12,183 nt of DNA from an uncultured Actinomycetes bacterium (lineage in GTDB: Bacteria > Actinomycetota > Actinomycetes > Nanopelagicales > Nanopelagicaceae). Below the pieces are notes generated by a model that saw nothing but the letters and a program-made list of their open reading frames with translations, was not told the origin of the DNA and ran no database searches. The DNA lies in assembly GCA_903867285.1 (NCBI GenBank), contig CAIPQX010000024.1, positions 1 to 12,183 on the forward strand, given 5' to 3'. Positions 5,767 through 12,046 of this stretch are shown one piece after another; within the stretch, counting starts at the first letter, position 1; each line of letters begins with the position of its first letter. A program made the position numbers and the translations under genes.

Positions 5767-6500
5767 TGTTTGTTGGTCTGGGAACTGTAATAAATATCGG
5801 AACGATCATTCTTGGTTCAACACTGGGAATTTTGGGTGGGGCGCGATTTCCGCAGAAGTTACGAGTTATCATCATGGACGTTCTTGGATGTGTAACTCTG
5901 ATCAACGCGGCGGATAATGTAAAAAGCGTCTGGTCACGCTCCTTTGTATCTGCGGTGCCAACAGGCTGGACTACCTTGGGCACTCTCGCTGCACTTATTC
6001 TCGGGGGAGTAGTTGGGTACTTATTGCATATAGAGGATCGCCTGGAGAAATTTGGGTTGAACATTAAGACTCGCTTTGGAAGTCATGACAAAGGGTTATT
6101 CCTTGAGGGCTTCATGGCTGCCTCTTTGCTCTTTGCGATTGGTCCCTTGGCGATTCTGGGCAGCGTCAGCGATGGCATGCATACCGGAATTCAACAACTG
6201 GTATTAAAGAGCACGCTTGACGGCTTCGCTGCTATTGCATTCGCGACGACTTTCGGGTGGGGAGTTGCTTTCGCCGCAATTCCAGTTGCTATCTACCAAT
6301 TTGGTTGGACCGCAATTGGGTTCTTCTTAGGGAATATCTTGACGCAATACCAAGTGCAATCTCTGACCGCCGTGGGTGGGGTTCTACTCTTCGGGATTGG
6401 ATTACGCCTTCTTAACATCAAGATTATTGCGATCGGCGATCTCTTGCCAGCTCTCATCTTTGCGCCGCTGGTTGCTTTAGCGGCGCATCAATTTATCTAG
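5766..6500 (+). CDS. DUF554 family membrane protein (YdfK/YqgA type)
   Basis: A 244-residue integral membrane protein whose molecular function is not known. Family signatures are the N-terminal GLGTVINIGTIILGSTLG (4-21), FAIGPLAILGSVSDGM (123-138) and LKSTLDGFAAIAFA (147-160). Several glycine-rich hydrophobic segments suggest seven or so membrane spans, with a charged loop at about 88-110. The ATG shares one base with the TAA of the UppP-like gene, so translation is probably coupled and the two proteins belong to one operon headed by the ABC ATPase. The association with UppP hints at an envelope role, but that is inference. Its TAG lies 2 bases from the stop of the convergent alcohol dehydrogenase gene, leaving no room for a separate terminator. 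Confidence 0.88.
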   Translation: MFVGLGTVINIGTIILGSTLGILGGARFPQKLRVIIMDVLGCVTLINAADNVKSVWSRSFVSAVPTGWTTLGTLAALILGGVVGYLLHIEDRLEKFGLNIKTRFGSHDKGLFLEGFMAASLLFAIGPLAILGSVSDGMHTGIQQLVLKSTLDGFAAIAFATTFGWGVAFAAIPVAIYQFGWTAIGFFLGNILTQYQVQSLTAVGGVLLFGIGLRLLNIKIIAIGDLLPALIFAPLVALAAHQFI

Positions 6501-6502
6501 AG

Positions 6503-7543
6503 TTAAAAGGTCGAGGCGTCAATTACGAAGCGATACTTAACATCGCTTGCAACTGTTCGCTCGTAGGCTTGGTTGATGTAGTCGGCGTTGATCACTTCAA
6601 CGTCGCTCAGGATGTTCTTCTCAGAACAGAAATTCAACATCTCTTGTAACTCTGGCAAGCCGCCAATCATCGAACCTGCCAACGAACGGCGCAGTCGCAA
6701 TAGGTTGAAGGCGCTTACATCGTATGGTTCGCCAGGAAGCCCAATAACAACCAACGTGCCATTTAACTTCAGAAGACCGAGATATAGATTGATATCTAGC
6801 TCTGCGGAAACGGTATTGAGAATCAAATCGAAACTCTCTTTGAGTCCTTCAAAGACTGCTGGATCTTTGGTTACAACGAAGTGTTTAGCACCCATGCGCT
6901 GCGCGTCAGCTTCTTTATTTGCTGAATGCGAGAAGACGGTTACTTCAGCCCCCATCGCTGCGGCGAATTTAACGCCCATATGCCCAAGACCACCAAGTCC
7001 GATTACGCCTACTTTGCTCCCTGGGCCGGCCTTCCAATGGCGCAACGGTGAATAGAGAGTAATTCCAGCGCAGAGCAGCGGAGCCACTCCGGAAAGTTCT
7101 AGGTTCTCCGGAACCAAGACGGCGTAGTCCTGGTCAATTACATATTTGTTGGAATACCCGCCGAGCGCAACGGTCGTTCCATCTCTTTCGTATCCGTTGT
7201 AAGTACCGGTCATGCCATCAAGGCAATATTGCTGTTGACCAGCGAGACAGTTCTCGCAGGTGCGACAGGAGTCGATAAAGACTCCAACGCCGACCTGGTC
7301 TCCCACAGAGAACTTGGTGACTCCAGCGCCGATAGCGGTCACGATGCCGACGATTTCGTGGCCAGGCACCATAGGGAATATCGCCGCACCCCACTCTTCG
7401 CGGGCCTGATGAATATCTGAGTGACAGATCCCAGAGAATTTAATATCAAAGGCAATATCTCCCGCCCGCAAATCGCGTCTCATAAAGGAGAAGGGTTGAA
7501 GGGGGGCTTTAGCTTCTAAGACTGCATATCCACGAGTTTCCAT
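6503..7543 (-). CDS. Zinc-dependent NAD(P)-dependent alcohol dehydrogenase, CAD/YahK type
   Basis: A medium-chain dehydrogenase/reductase of 346 residues, full length for the cinnamyl-alcohol-dehydrogenase-like branch (E. coli YahK, mycobacterial AdhC). It probably reduces aldehydes to alcohols; members of this branch usually prefer NADPH. Catalytic zinc ligands are C40 (GICHSD), H62 (PGHEIVG) and C158 (LLCAG). The structural zinc site has all four cysteines: C93, C96, C99 and C107. The Rossmann motif is GLGGLGHMG (182-190), and the strand end VFSHSANK (203-210) has the serine/lysine pattern of NADP-binding members. It is a single-gene transcript with a TACTTT box 7 nt before the ATG and no Shine-Dalgarno sequence. 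The physiological substrate cannot be inferred from its neighbours. Confidence 0.92.
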   Translation of the reverse strand: METRGYAVLEAKAPLQPFSFMRRDLRAGDIAFDIKFSGICHSDIHQAREEWGAAIFPMVPGHEIVGIVTAIGAGVTKFSVGDQVGVGVFIDSCRTCENCLAGQQQYCLDGMTGTYNGYERDGTTVALGGYSNKYVIDQDYAVLVPENLELSGVAPLLCAGITLYSPLRHWKAGPGSKVGVIGLGGLGHMGVKFAAAMGAEVTVFSHSANKEADAQRMGAKHFVVTKDPAVFEGLKESFDLILNTVSAELDINLYLGLLKLNGTLVVIGLPGEPYDVSAFNLLRLRRSLAGSMIGGLPELQEMLNFCSEKNILSDVEVINADYINQAYERTVASDVKYRFVIDASTF

Positions 7544-7550
7544 GTGGCGA

Positions 7551-7556
7551 AAAGTA
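7551..7556 (-). promoter_or_regulatory. Putative -10 box of the alcohol dehydrogenase gene
   Basis: On the minus strand TACTTT lies 7 nt before the ATG at 7543, in the position expected for a leaderless mRNA. No -35 element was recognised. Confidence 0.4.
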
Positions 7557-7613
7557 CCTTAGTTGTCGTAATAATTCCCTGGGAACTTTCCTGAGGGGTT
7601 TGCTTCGTACTTG

Positions 7614-7697
7614 TGTCCGAGAAGGGAGTTGAACCCTCAAGCCCTTGCGGGCACTAACACCTCAAGCTAGCGCGTCTGCCAATTCCGCCACCCGGAC
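7614..7697 (-). tRNA. tRNA-Leu (anticodon GAG)
   Basis: Read on the minus strand, the 84-nt sequence folds as a class II tRNA. The acceptor stem is GTCCGGG/CTCGGAC with one G-T pair and discriminator A73. The D-arm region GGCGGAATTGGCAGAC is typical of tRNA-Leu. The anticodon stem is CTAGC/GTTAG around the loop TTGAGGT, so the anticodon is GAG, reading CUC and CUU. A long variable arm (GCCCGCAAGGGC hairpin) and the T-arm GAGGG-TTCAACT-CCCTT follow. The CCA end is not encoded. The gene lies alone between the divergent peptidase gene and the alcohol dehydrogenase gene. Confidence 0.96.
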
Positions 7698-7781
7698 CGG
7701 TGCAGCCATTGAACCCTGTGTGGGATCGACTGAGAGCGTAAGGATACCAAAACAATCTTGGTCAAGTTGCCACTGCTAGGG

Positions 7782-7787
7782 CACAAT
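7782..7787 (+). promoter_or_regulatory. Weak candidate -10 box of the M20 peptidase gene
   Basis: CACAAT lies 6 nt before the ATG at 7794, and TTGGTC at 7758-7763 is a fair -35 match with an 18-bp spacer. The geometry equals that of the other leaderless candidates here, although the -10 departs from TANNNT. Confidence 0.35.
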
Positions 7788-7793
7788 GAGGGC

Positions 7794-9107
7794 ATGACAA
7801 CCACAGAGTTGAGCGCGCTAGAAGATGACTGCATCCAGATCCTCCAAGAATTAATCCGTATCCCGAGTGTCAACTACGGTGAGGGTAAGGGCGATGAAGA
7901 GGCGGTCGCACGATATGTGGTCGCTAAGTTAGCCGAAGTCGGAATTGACTCAGAGCTCATCGAAACCGGTCCGAAGCGATTTAACGTCGTTGCGCGAATT
8001 GCAGGAAGAGATACCACTCGTCCAGGACTAGTGGTCCATGGCCACCTCGATGTCGTTCCCGCTAACGCGGCTGATTGGAGTTTCGATCCTTTCTGTGGTG
8101 ATATCAAGGACGGATATATTCTCGGCCGCGGTGCCGTAGATATGAAGGATGGCGACGCCATGTTCTTATCTATCGTTCGTTCGTGGGCGCGTACCGGTTT
8201 CGTTCCTCCACGCAATATTCTCCTCATCTTCTTCGCTGATGAAGAGGCCGGCAGTACCTACGGATCGCACTGGATGGTTGAGAACCGCCCCGAGATCTTC
8301 AAGGGATATTCAGAAGCTATCTCAGAGGTAGGCGGATTCTCCGTGACGATCACCGGAGGTCATCGCCTTTACTTCATCGAGACCGCTGAAAAGGGAATTC
8401 AATGGATGGAAATTACGGCGCATGGCACCGCCGGACATGGTTCATTCATCAACAACGACAACGCTGTGACAAAATTAGCTCGGGTTATTTCCAGAGTTGG
8501 CTCACATGTCTGGCCACAACGAGAGACCGCAACGGGTGCAAAGTTCTGGGGCAAGATTGCTGAACTCACCGGAGAGAAGTACGACCCGGCGAGCGCGACC
8601 GACCTCCTCAAACACATTGGTGGGGCAGCCCGCATGATGGGAGCCACTACACAAAACACCGCTAATCCTTCGATGCTCACCGCAGGTTACAAAGCGAATG
8701 TAATCCCAGGATCCGCCACCGCCATTGTCGATGGGCGCTTCCTTCCAGGATTCGAACATGAGCTGGAAGAGACAATGCGTCAGCTAGTCGGTGAAGATGC
8801 CGAGATAACTGTTCAGGTCCGCGATAAAGCCCTGGAAGTTGATTTCTCCGGGCCACTCGTAGAAGCAATGAACGCGGCGGTCCTTTCACAGGACCCAGAG
8901 GGAATTCCCGTTCCGTATCTCATGAGTGGTGGAACCGATAACAAGGCGCTGAGCGAACTCGGAATCATCGGATATGGATTTAGCCCGCTACGACTGCCAG
9001 CCGACTTGGATTTCTTTGCGCTCTTCCATGGCGTAGATGAGAGAGTTCCAGTTGACGGGCTGAAATTCGGAGTGCGTACGCTGCTCCACTTCTTCGAAAA
9101 CTGCTAA
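7794..9107 (+). CDS. M20 family metallopeptidase (ArgE/DapE/carboxypeptidase type)
   Basis: A cytoplasmic di-zinc hydrolase of 437 residues, probably a dipeptidase or deacylase; the substrate is not known. Metal and catalytic residues are in canonical places: H84 and D86 in VHGHLDVVP, bridging D116 in GRGAVDMKDGDAM, general base E150 and metal ligand E151 in FFADEEAG, and the C-terminal ligand H412 in LFHGVDERVP. GTAGHGSF (dimerisation-domain motif) lies in the middle. LDVVPANAADW and IETAEKGIQWM are typical of the actinobacterial members related to Rv2141c. The frame stays open upstream to a TTG at 7758, but homologues begin near MTTTELSALEDDC, so the ATG at 7794 is preferred. Its TAA is immediately followed by the stop codon of the convergent aldo/keto reductase. 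Confidence 0.92.
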   Translation: MTTTELSALEDDCIQILQELIRIPSVNYGEGKGDEEAVARYVVAKLAEVGIDSELIETGPKRFNVVARIAGRDTTRPGLVVHGHLDVVPANAADWSFDPFCGDIKDGYILGRGAVDMKDGDAMFLSIVRSWARTGFVPPRNILLIFFADEEAGSTYGSHWMVENRPEIFKGYSEAISEVGGFSVTITGGHRLYFIETAEKGIQWMEITAHGTAGHGSFINNDNAVTKLARVISRVGSHVWPQRETATGAKFWGKIAELTGEKYDPASATDLLKHIGGAARMMGATTQNTANPSMLTAGYKANVIPGSATAIVDGRFLPGFEHELEETMRQLVGEDAEITVQVRDKALEVDFSGPLVEAMNAAVLSQDPEGIPVPYLMSGGTDNKALSELGIIGYGFSPLRLPADLDFFALFHGVDERVPVDGLKFGVRTLLHFFENC

Positions 9108-10061
9108 CTAAAACGCTCGCGCAGATATCTCATCTAGCGCTTCGCATACCTGAAGTGGTATTTCAATCTCCTCGACGGATAAGGCGCCGCGCAATTGTGC
9201 GCCGGTGCGAGCTCCCACGATGGCGCTACTGACTCCAGGTTGATCGCGCACCCAACTAAGGGCTACCTCAATCGGTGAGTAACCCAAACCCTCTGCTGCC
9301 ACACATACGGCATCAACGATGGAACGGGCCCTCTGGTCTAAATAGGGGGCGATAAAGCTAGAGAAATGTGGGCTTGCACCACGAGAATCCGAGGGGGTTC
9401 CGTTTCGGTATTTTCCGGTGAGAACTCCCCGGCCAAGTGGAGACCAGGCGATAAACCCAACTCCTACCTCATCACACGCTGGCAAGATTTCAGACTCAAT
9501 CTCACGGTTGAGGAGTGAGTACTCGGATTGCGCTGAACTCAGCGCCACCTTTCCGAAGAATGGATTTTGGATGGTAGCGGCGCGGGCTACCTGCCATCCC
9601 GCGAAGTTAGAAACTCCCACATAGCGAACCCGGCCACTTGATACCGCAAAATCTAAGGCGGAGAGAGTCTCTTCCAACGGCGTGTATGGATCCCACTGAT
9701 GTATCTGCCACAGATCAACGTATTCAACGCCTAGTCGATCCAGTGAAGCGTCGAGATCGCCCAAGAGCGATGCTCGGGAATTGCTAATAGAACGTTCTCC
9801 GCTCTTAAAAGAGATTCCCGCCTTGGTCGCAATCGTGACTTCGTCGCGCGGGACCAAGGTTCCTAAAAAGCCACCAATGACCCGTTCGGCATCTCCATCC
9901 CCATAGACAGCGGCGGTATCAATAAAAGTTCCGCCAGCATCGAGATAAATGCGCAGTTGATTGGCGGCCTCGTGTTCGTCGGTATCCCGCCCCCAGGTCA
10001 TCGTCCCAAGCCCAATACGTGAAACCTGTAGACCAGATCGCCCTAAGGTGCGCTTTTCCAT
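9108..10061 (-). CDS. Aldo/keto reductase
   Basis: An NADPH-dependent oxidoreductase with a TIM barrel, 317 residues, of the class close to Tas/YajO/IolS-like enzymes. The family start MEKRTLGRSGLQVSRIGLGTMTWG is clear. The catalytic tetrad is D48 (FIDTA), Y53 (VYG), K80 (ATKAG) and H121 (WQIHQWD). GVSNF and SEYSLLNRE follow in the middle of the barrel, and SAIVGARTGAQL near the end is the NADP-phosphate-binding region. The frame continues upstream to an ATG at 10157, but that would overlap the divergent phosphomutase gene and add a non-homologous stretch; the ATG at 10061, 6 nt after a TATGGT box, is chosen. It forms a divergent pair with the phosphomutase gene. The natural substrate is unknown. 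Confidence 0.93.
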   Translation of the reverse strand: MEKRTLGRSGLQVSRIGLGTMTWGRDTDEHEAANQLRIYLDAGGTFIDTAAVYGDGDAERVIGGFLGTLVPRDEVTIATKAGISFKSGERSISNSRASLLGDLDASLDRLGVEYVDLWQIHQWDPYTPLEETLSALDFAVSSGRVRYVGVSNFAGWQVARAATIQNPFFGKVALSSAQSEYSLLNREIESEILPACDEVGVGFIAWSPLGRGVLTGKYRNGTPSDSRGASPHFSSFIAPYLDQRARSIVDAVCVAAEGLGYSPIEVALSWVRDQPGVSSAIVGARTGAQLRGALSVEEIEIPLQVCEALDEISARAF

Positions 10062-10067
10062 GAGGTG

Positions 10068-10073
10068 ACCATA
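10068..10073 (-). promoter_or_regulatory. Putative -10 box of the aldo/keto reductase gene
   Basis: On the minus strand TATGGT lies 6 nt before the ATG at 10061. It supports this ATG over the longer reading frame and suggests a leaderless mRNA. Confidence 0.45.
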
Positions 10074-10097
10074 GCAACTCGCAGGCAAATTTCTCGG

Positions 10098-10103
10098 TAA
10101 CCT
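10098..10103 (+). promoter_or_regulatory. Putative -10 box of the phosphomutase-DUF3090-SCO1664 operon
   Basis: TAACCT lies 6 nt before the ATG at 10110, with no Shine-Dalgarno sequence. The 48-bp gap also holds the oppositely oriented box of the aldo/keto reductase gene. Confidence 0.4.
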
Positions 10104-10109
10104 AAGAGC

Positions 10110-10781
10110 ATGGCCAAGGTTGTTAGTTGTGAAGTTGTATTGGTACGCCATGCTCATTCAACGGCCAACCTCAAGGGGATACTTGCCGGTCGAGATAACC
10201 GAGTGGGACTCTCGCCCCGGGGCAAGATTGAAGCGGAAGATTTAGCGACAGTTCTAGGGTCCGGCGAATTCGATGCTATTTACTCTTCGCCGCTGCGCCG
10301 CTGTAGAGAGACGATCGCTCCACTTATTGCGCGCCAGGCGCAGAAGGTGGAGTTTTTGGATGACCTCATTGAGATGGAATATGGACGCTGGTCTGGAAAA
10401 GCTCTGCCTCTGCTTGCTAAAGAGGATCTGTGGAAGACGATACAAAGCCGACCTAGCACCGTTCGCTTCCCAGGCGGCGAAAGTTTTTCCGAGATGTCAG
10501 TACGGGCAAATCAAGCCGTTCTTAGCAAGTCAGTGGGGAAGCGCCGAATATTGGTGGTGTCGCACGGTGATGTCATCAAATCAATCGTGGCTTTCCACCT
10601 CGGTCTCACGCTAGATCTCTTTCAAAGAATCGCAATCGATCCGGCTTCGATCACAACTATTCGTCTTCCCGCCTCTCAGATAATTCAAGTTAACTCGACG
10701 GCCCATCTCTCCAGAACTCCAACAGGGGCAAAGCCAAAACGTGATCGGTTCACCTTGGGTGGGGGAGAAGGAGCGAAATGA
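10110..10781 (+). CDS. Histidine phosphatase superfamily protein, MSMEG_4193 family phosphomutase-like
   Basis: A 223-residue member of the phosphoglycerate mutase/histidine phosphatase fold. The catalytic set is visible: R13 and H14 in LVRHAHSTAN (H14 would be the phosphorylated residue), the R63-R64 pair in SSPLRRCRET, the acidic E88/E90 region in DLIEMEYGRWSG, and H152 in VVSHGD. The actinobacterial MSMEG_4193 family (TIGR03848) is defined as a probable phosphomutase of unknown substrate. It regularly precedes DUF3090 and SCO1664-family genes, as here. The C-terminal 25 or so residues are basic and low in complexity. Its TGA overlaps the next ATG (ATGA), so DUF3090 is probably co-translated. 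Whether it acts as a phosphatase or a mutase cannot be told from sequence. Confidence 0.9.
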   Translation: MAKVVSCEVVLVRHAHSTANLKGILAGRDNRVGLSPRGKIEAEDLATVLGSGEFDAIYSSPLRRCRETIAPLIARQAQKVEFLDDLIEMEYGRWSGKALPLLAKEDLWKTIQSRPSTVRFPGGESFSEMSVRANQAVLSKSVGKRRILVVSHGDVIKSIVAFHLGLTLDLFQRIAIDPASITTIRLPASQIIQVNSTAHLSRTPTGAKPKRDRFTLGGGEGAK

Positions 10782-11341
10782 GTAGATTTATTTATAACCA
10801 CGAGAGCGTTTCGAGATGCATCGTGGGCACAGTCGGATTACCAGGAGAGCGACAATTTTTTCTCCAGGTTGTATCTGCGCAAGAAACCACATGTGTTGCC
10901 ATTGAAAAGTCGCAGGCTATGGCGCTCTCTGAGCGGCTTCGGCTCATGATGCGGGAACTCCGGAGAAATCAATTGGCAAGCCTGGATGAACTCAACGTTG
11001 CTCTCGAACGCGACGACACCGCCTTGGAGTTTCCAATCACCGAGGATTTTCGCGTGGGAGTTATAGGAATTAGCTGGGATCAAGAGACGCAACGTATCCT
11101 CGTTGAGGCCCAAGCGATTGGCGATGAGACTCTTACCGAACTACTAGATGATGATGAGGCCGCGCTCTTGGAAGATGCGCCAGATCTTCTCTCCTTCAAA
11201 TTACGAATTCATCAGGCCCGCTCCTTCTGCGATAGAACTGATGCGATCGTCGCCGCGGGTCGACAGCCCTGTCCTTTCTGCGGTTTACCAGTCGATCCTC
11301 TCGGCCATCTCTGTCCGCGCGCGAATGGATATCGGCGTTGA
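10778..11341 (+). CDS. DUF3090 family protein with C-terminal zinc-ribbon-like motif
   Basis: A 187-residue protein of the uncharacterised actinobacterial DUF3090 family (TIGR03847). The N-terminal half is a beta-rich domain starting SRFIYNHESVSRCIVGTVG. The middle is strongly acidic (ELLDDDEAALLEDAPD, roughly 125-140). The C-terminus ends CPFCGLPVDPLGHLCPRANGYRR-like, with C165, C168, H177 and C179 able to hold a zinc ion. The start overlaps the phosphomutase stop and has a strong purine-rich Shine-Dalgarno region (GGGGGAGAAGGAG at 10761-10773). Its own stop overlaps the TTG start of the next gene. Function is unknown; the invariable company of a kinase-like and a phosphatase-like protein suggests a shared pathway. 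Confidence 0.9.
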   Translation: MSRFIYNHESVSRCIVGTVGLPGERQFFLQVVSAQETTCVAIEKSQAMALSERLRLMMRELRRNQLASLDELNVALERDDTALEFPITEDFRVGVIGISWDQETQRILVEAQAIGDETLTELLDDDEAALLEDAPDLLSFKLRIHQARSFCDRTDAIVAAGRQPCPFCGLPVDPLGHLCPRANGYRR

Positions 11342-12030
11342 CACCTGAACAAAAGATCATCGAGAGCGGCGAACTGCAGGTAGAAGGGCGTTTTGTAGAT
11401 GCCTCTAACGCCACACTCTTCGCAAAATGTGTTGTAGGCGAAGAGGAAGTCGCCGTGATTTATAAACCAATTGCAGGAGAGCGCCCGTTGTGGGATTTCC
11501 CCGATGGAAACTTGGCACAACGTGAGCTGGCCGCCTACTTACTCTCGGAGGCCCTACAACTACATCTCGTGCCATTCACCATTATGCGCGATGGCACCTT
11601 CGGCCCAGGAATGGTGCAAGAGTGGATTGAAATTGACGAGGAGTTAGACATCGTCGAATTAACTAATAGCGCGAACGATCGCATCCGGCAGATGGCTCTC
11701 TTCGATGCCATCATCAATAACACGGATCGCAAATACGGACATATTCTTCCGACCAAAGATGGCGCCATTTATGGATGCGATCATGGAGTGACATTTCATA
11801 CCGATCCCAAACTCCGTACCGTCATATGGCAATTTGCCGGTCAAGAGTTCACCACCAATGAACTGCAGGTGCTGCGCAACGCCAGCGAACTCGCTCCGAA
11901 AGTGACTGGCGGATTGATCTCTGCCGCCGAACTTGCTGCCTTGAATTCCAGAATTGCTGACCTTCTTGGCGCAGGAGCCTTTCCGGAGCCGAGCGAAGAT
12001 TGGCCAGCCGTCCCTTGGCCGCCTTTTTAG
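11338..12030 (+). CDS. SCO1664 family protein, distantly PI3/4-kinase-like
   Basis: A 230-residue member of the SCO1664 family (TIGR03843), of unknown function with reported distant similarity to phosphatidylinositol 3-/4-kinases. Kinase-like elements can be seen: K43 in VAVIYKP (candidate ATP-binding lysine), E63 in a following helix (LAQRELAAYLL), a catalytic-loop-like NNTDRKYGHIL (127-137) with D130 and H135, and CDHGVTFH (147-154) whose D148-H-G resembles the metal-binding DFG/DxG element. The C-terminus PAVPWPPF is proline-rich. The start is a TTG that overlaps the DUF3090 stop (TTGA), with no clear Shine-Dalgarno sequence, so translation is likely coupled. Membership of the family is clear; activity as a kinase is inference. 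Confidence 0.87.
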   Translation: MTPEQKIIESGELQVEGRFVDASNATLFAKCVVGEEEVAVIYKPIAGERPLWDFPDGNLAQRELAAYLLSEALQLHLVPFTIMRDGTFGPGMVQEWIEIDEELDIVELTNSANDRIRQMALFDAIINNTDRKYGHILPTKDGAIYGCDHGVTFHTDPKLRTVIWQFAGQEFTTNELQVLRNASELAPKVTGGLISAAELAALNSRIADLLGAGAFPEPSEDWPAVPWPPF

Positions 12031-12031
12031 G

Positions 12032-12037
12032 TAGCCT
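12032..12037 (+). promoter_or_regulatory. Weak candidate -10 box before mshC
   Basis: TAGCCT lies 9 nt before the mshC ATG, slightly far for a strictly leaderless start. No Shine-Dalgarno sequence is present in the 16-base gap after the SCO1664-family gene. An in-frame TAG at 12032 excludes an upstream start. Confidence 0.25.
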
Positions 12038-12046
12038 TATCACCTC

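Noticed and set aside
6588..7055. A 155-codon open frame on the plus strand
   Set aside because: It is antisense to the alcohol dehydrogenase gene, whose zinc and Rossmann motifs are intact, and its product looks like no known family.
7571..7590. Short palindrome TTCCCTGGGAA as a possible terminator between the tRNA and adh
   Set aside because: The usable stem is only about 4 bp with a 3-nt loop, and it lacks a proper U-run on the minus strand; too weak to call.
7667..7873. A 68-codon open frame on the minus strand over the tRNA and the peptidase start
   Set aside because: It runs through the tRNA-Leu gene; the tRNA and the peptidase gene account for the sequence.
10062..10157. N-terminal extension of the aldo/keto reductase to an ATG at 10157
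   Set aside because: It would overlap the divergent phosphomutase gene and precede the conserved family start MEKRTLGRSG; a TATGGT box lies 6 nt before the inner ATG.
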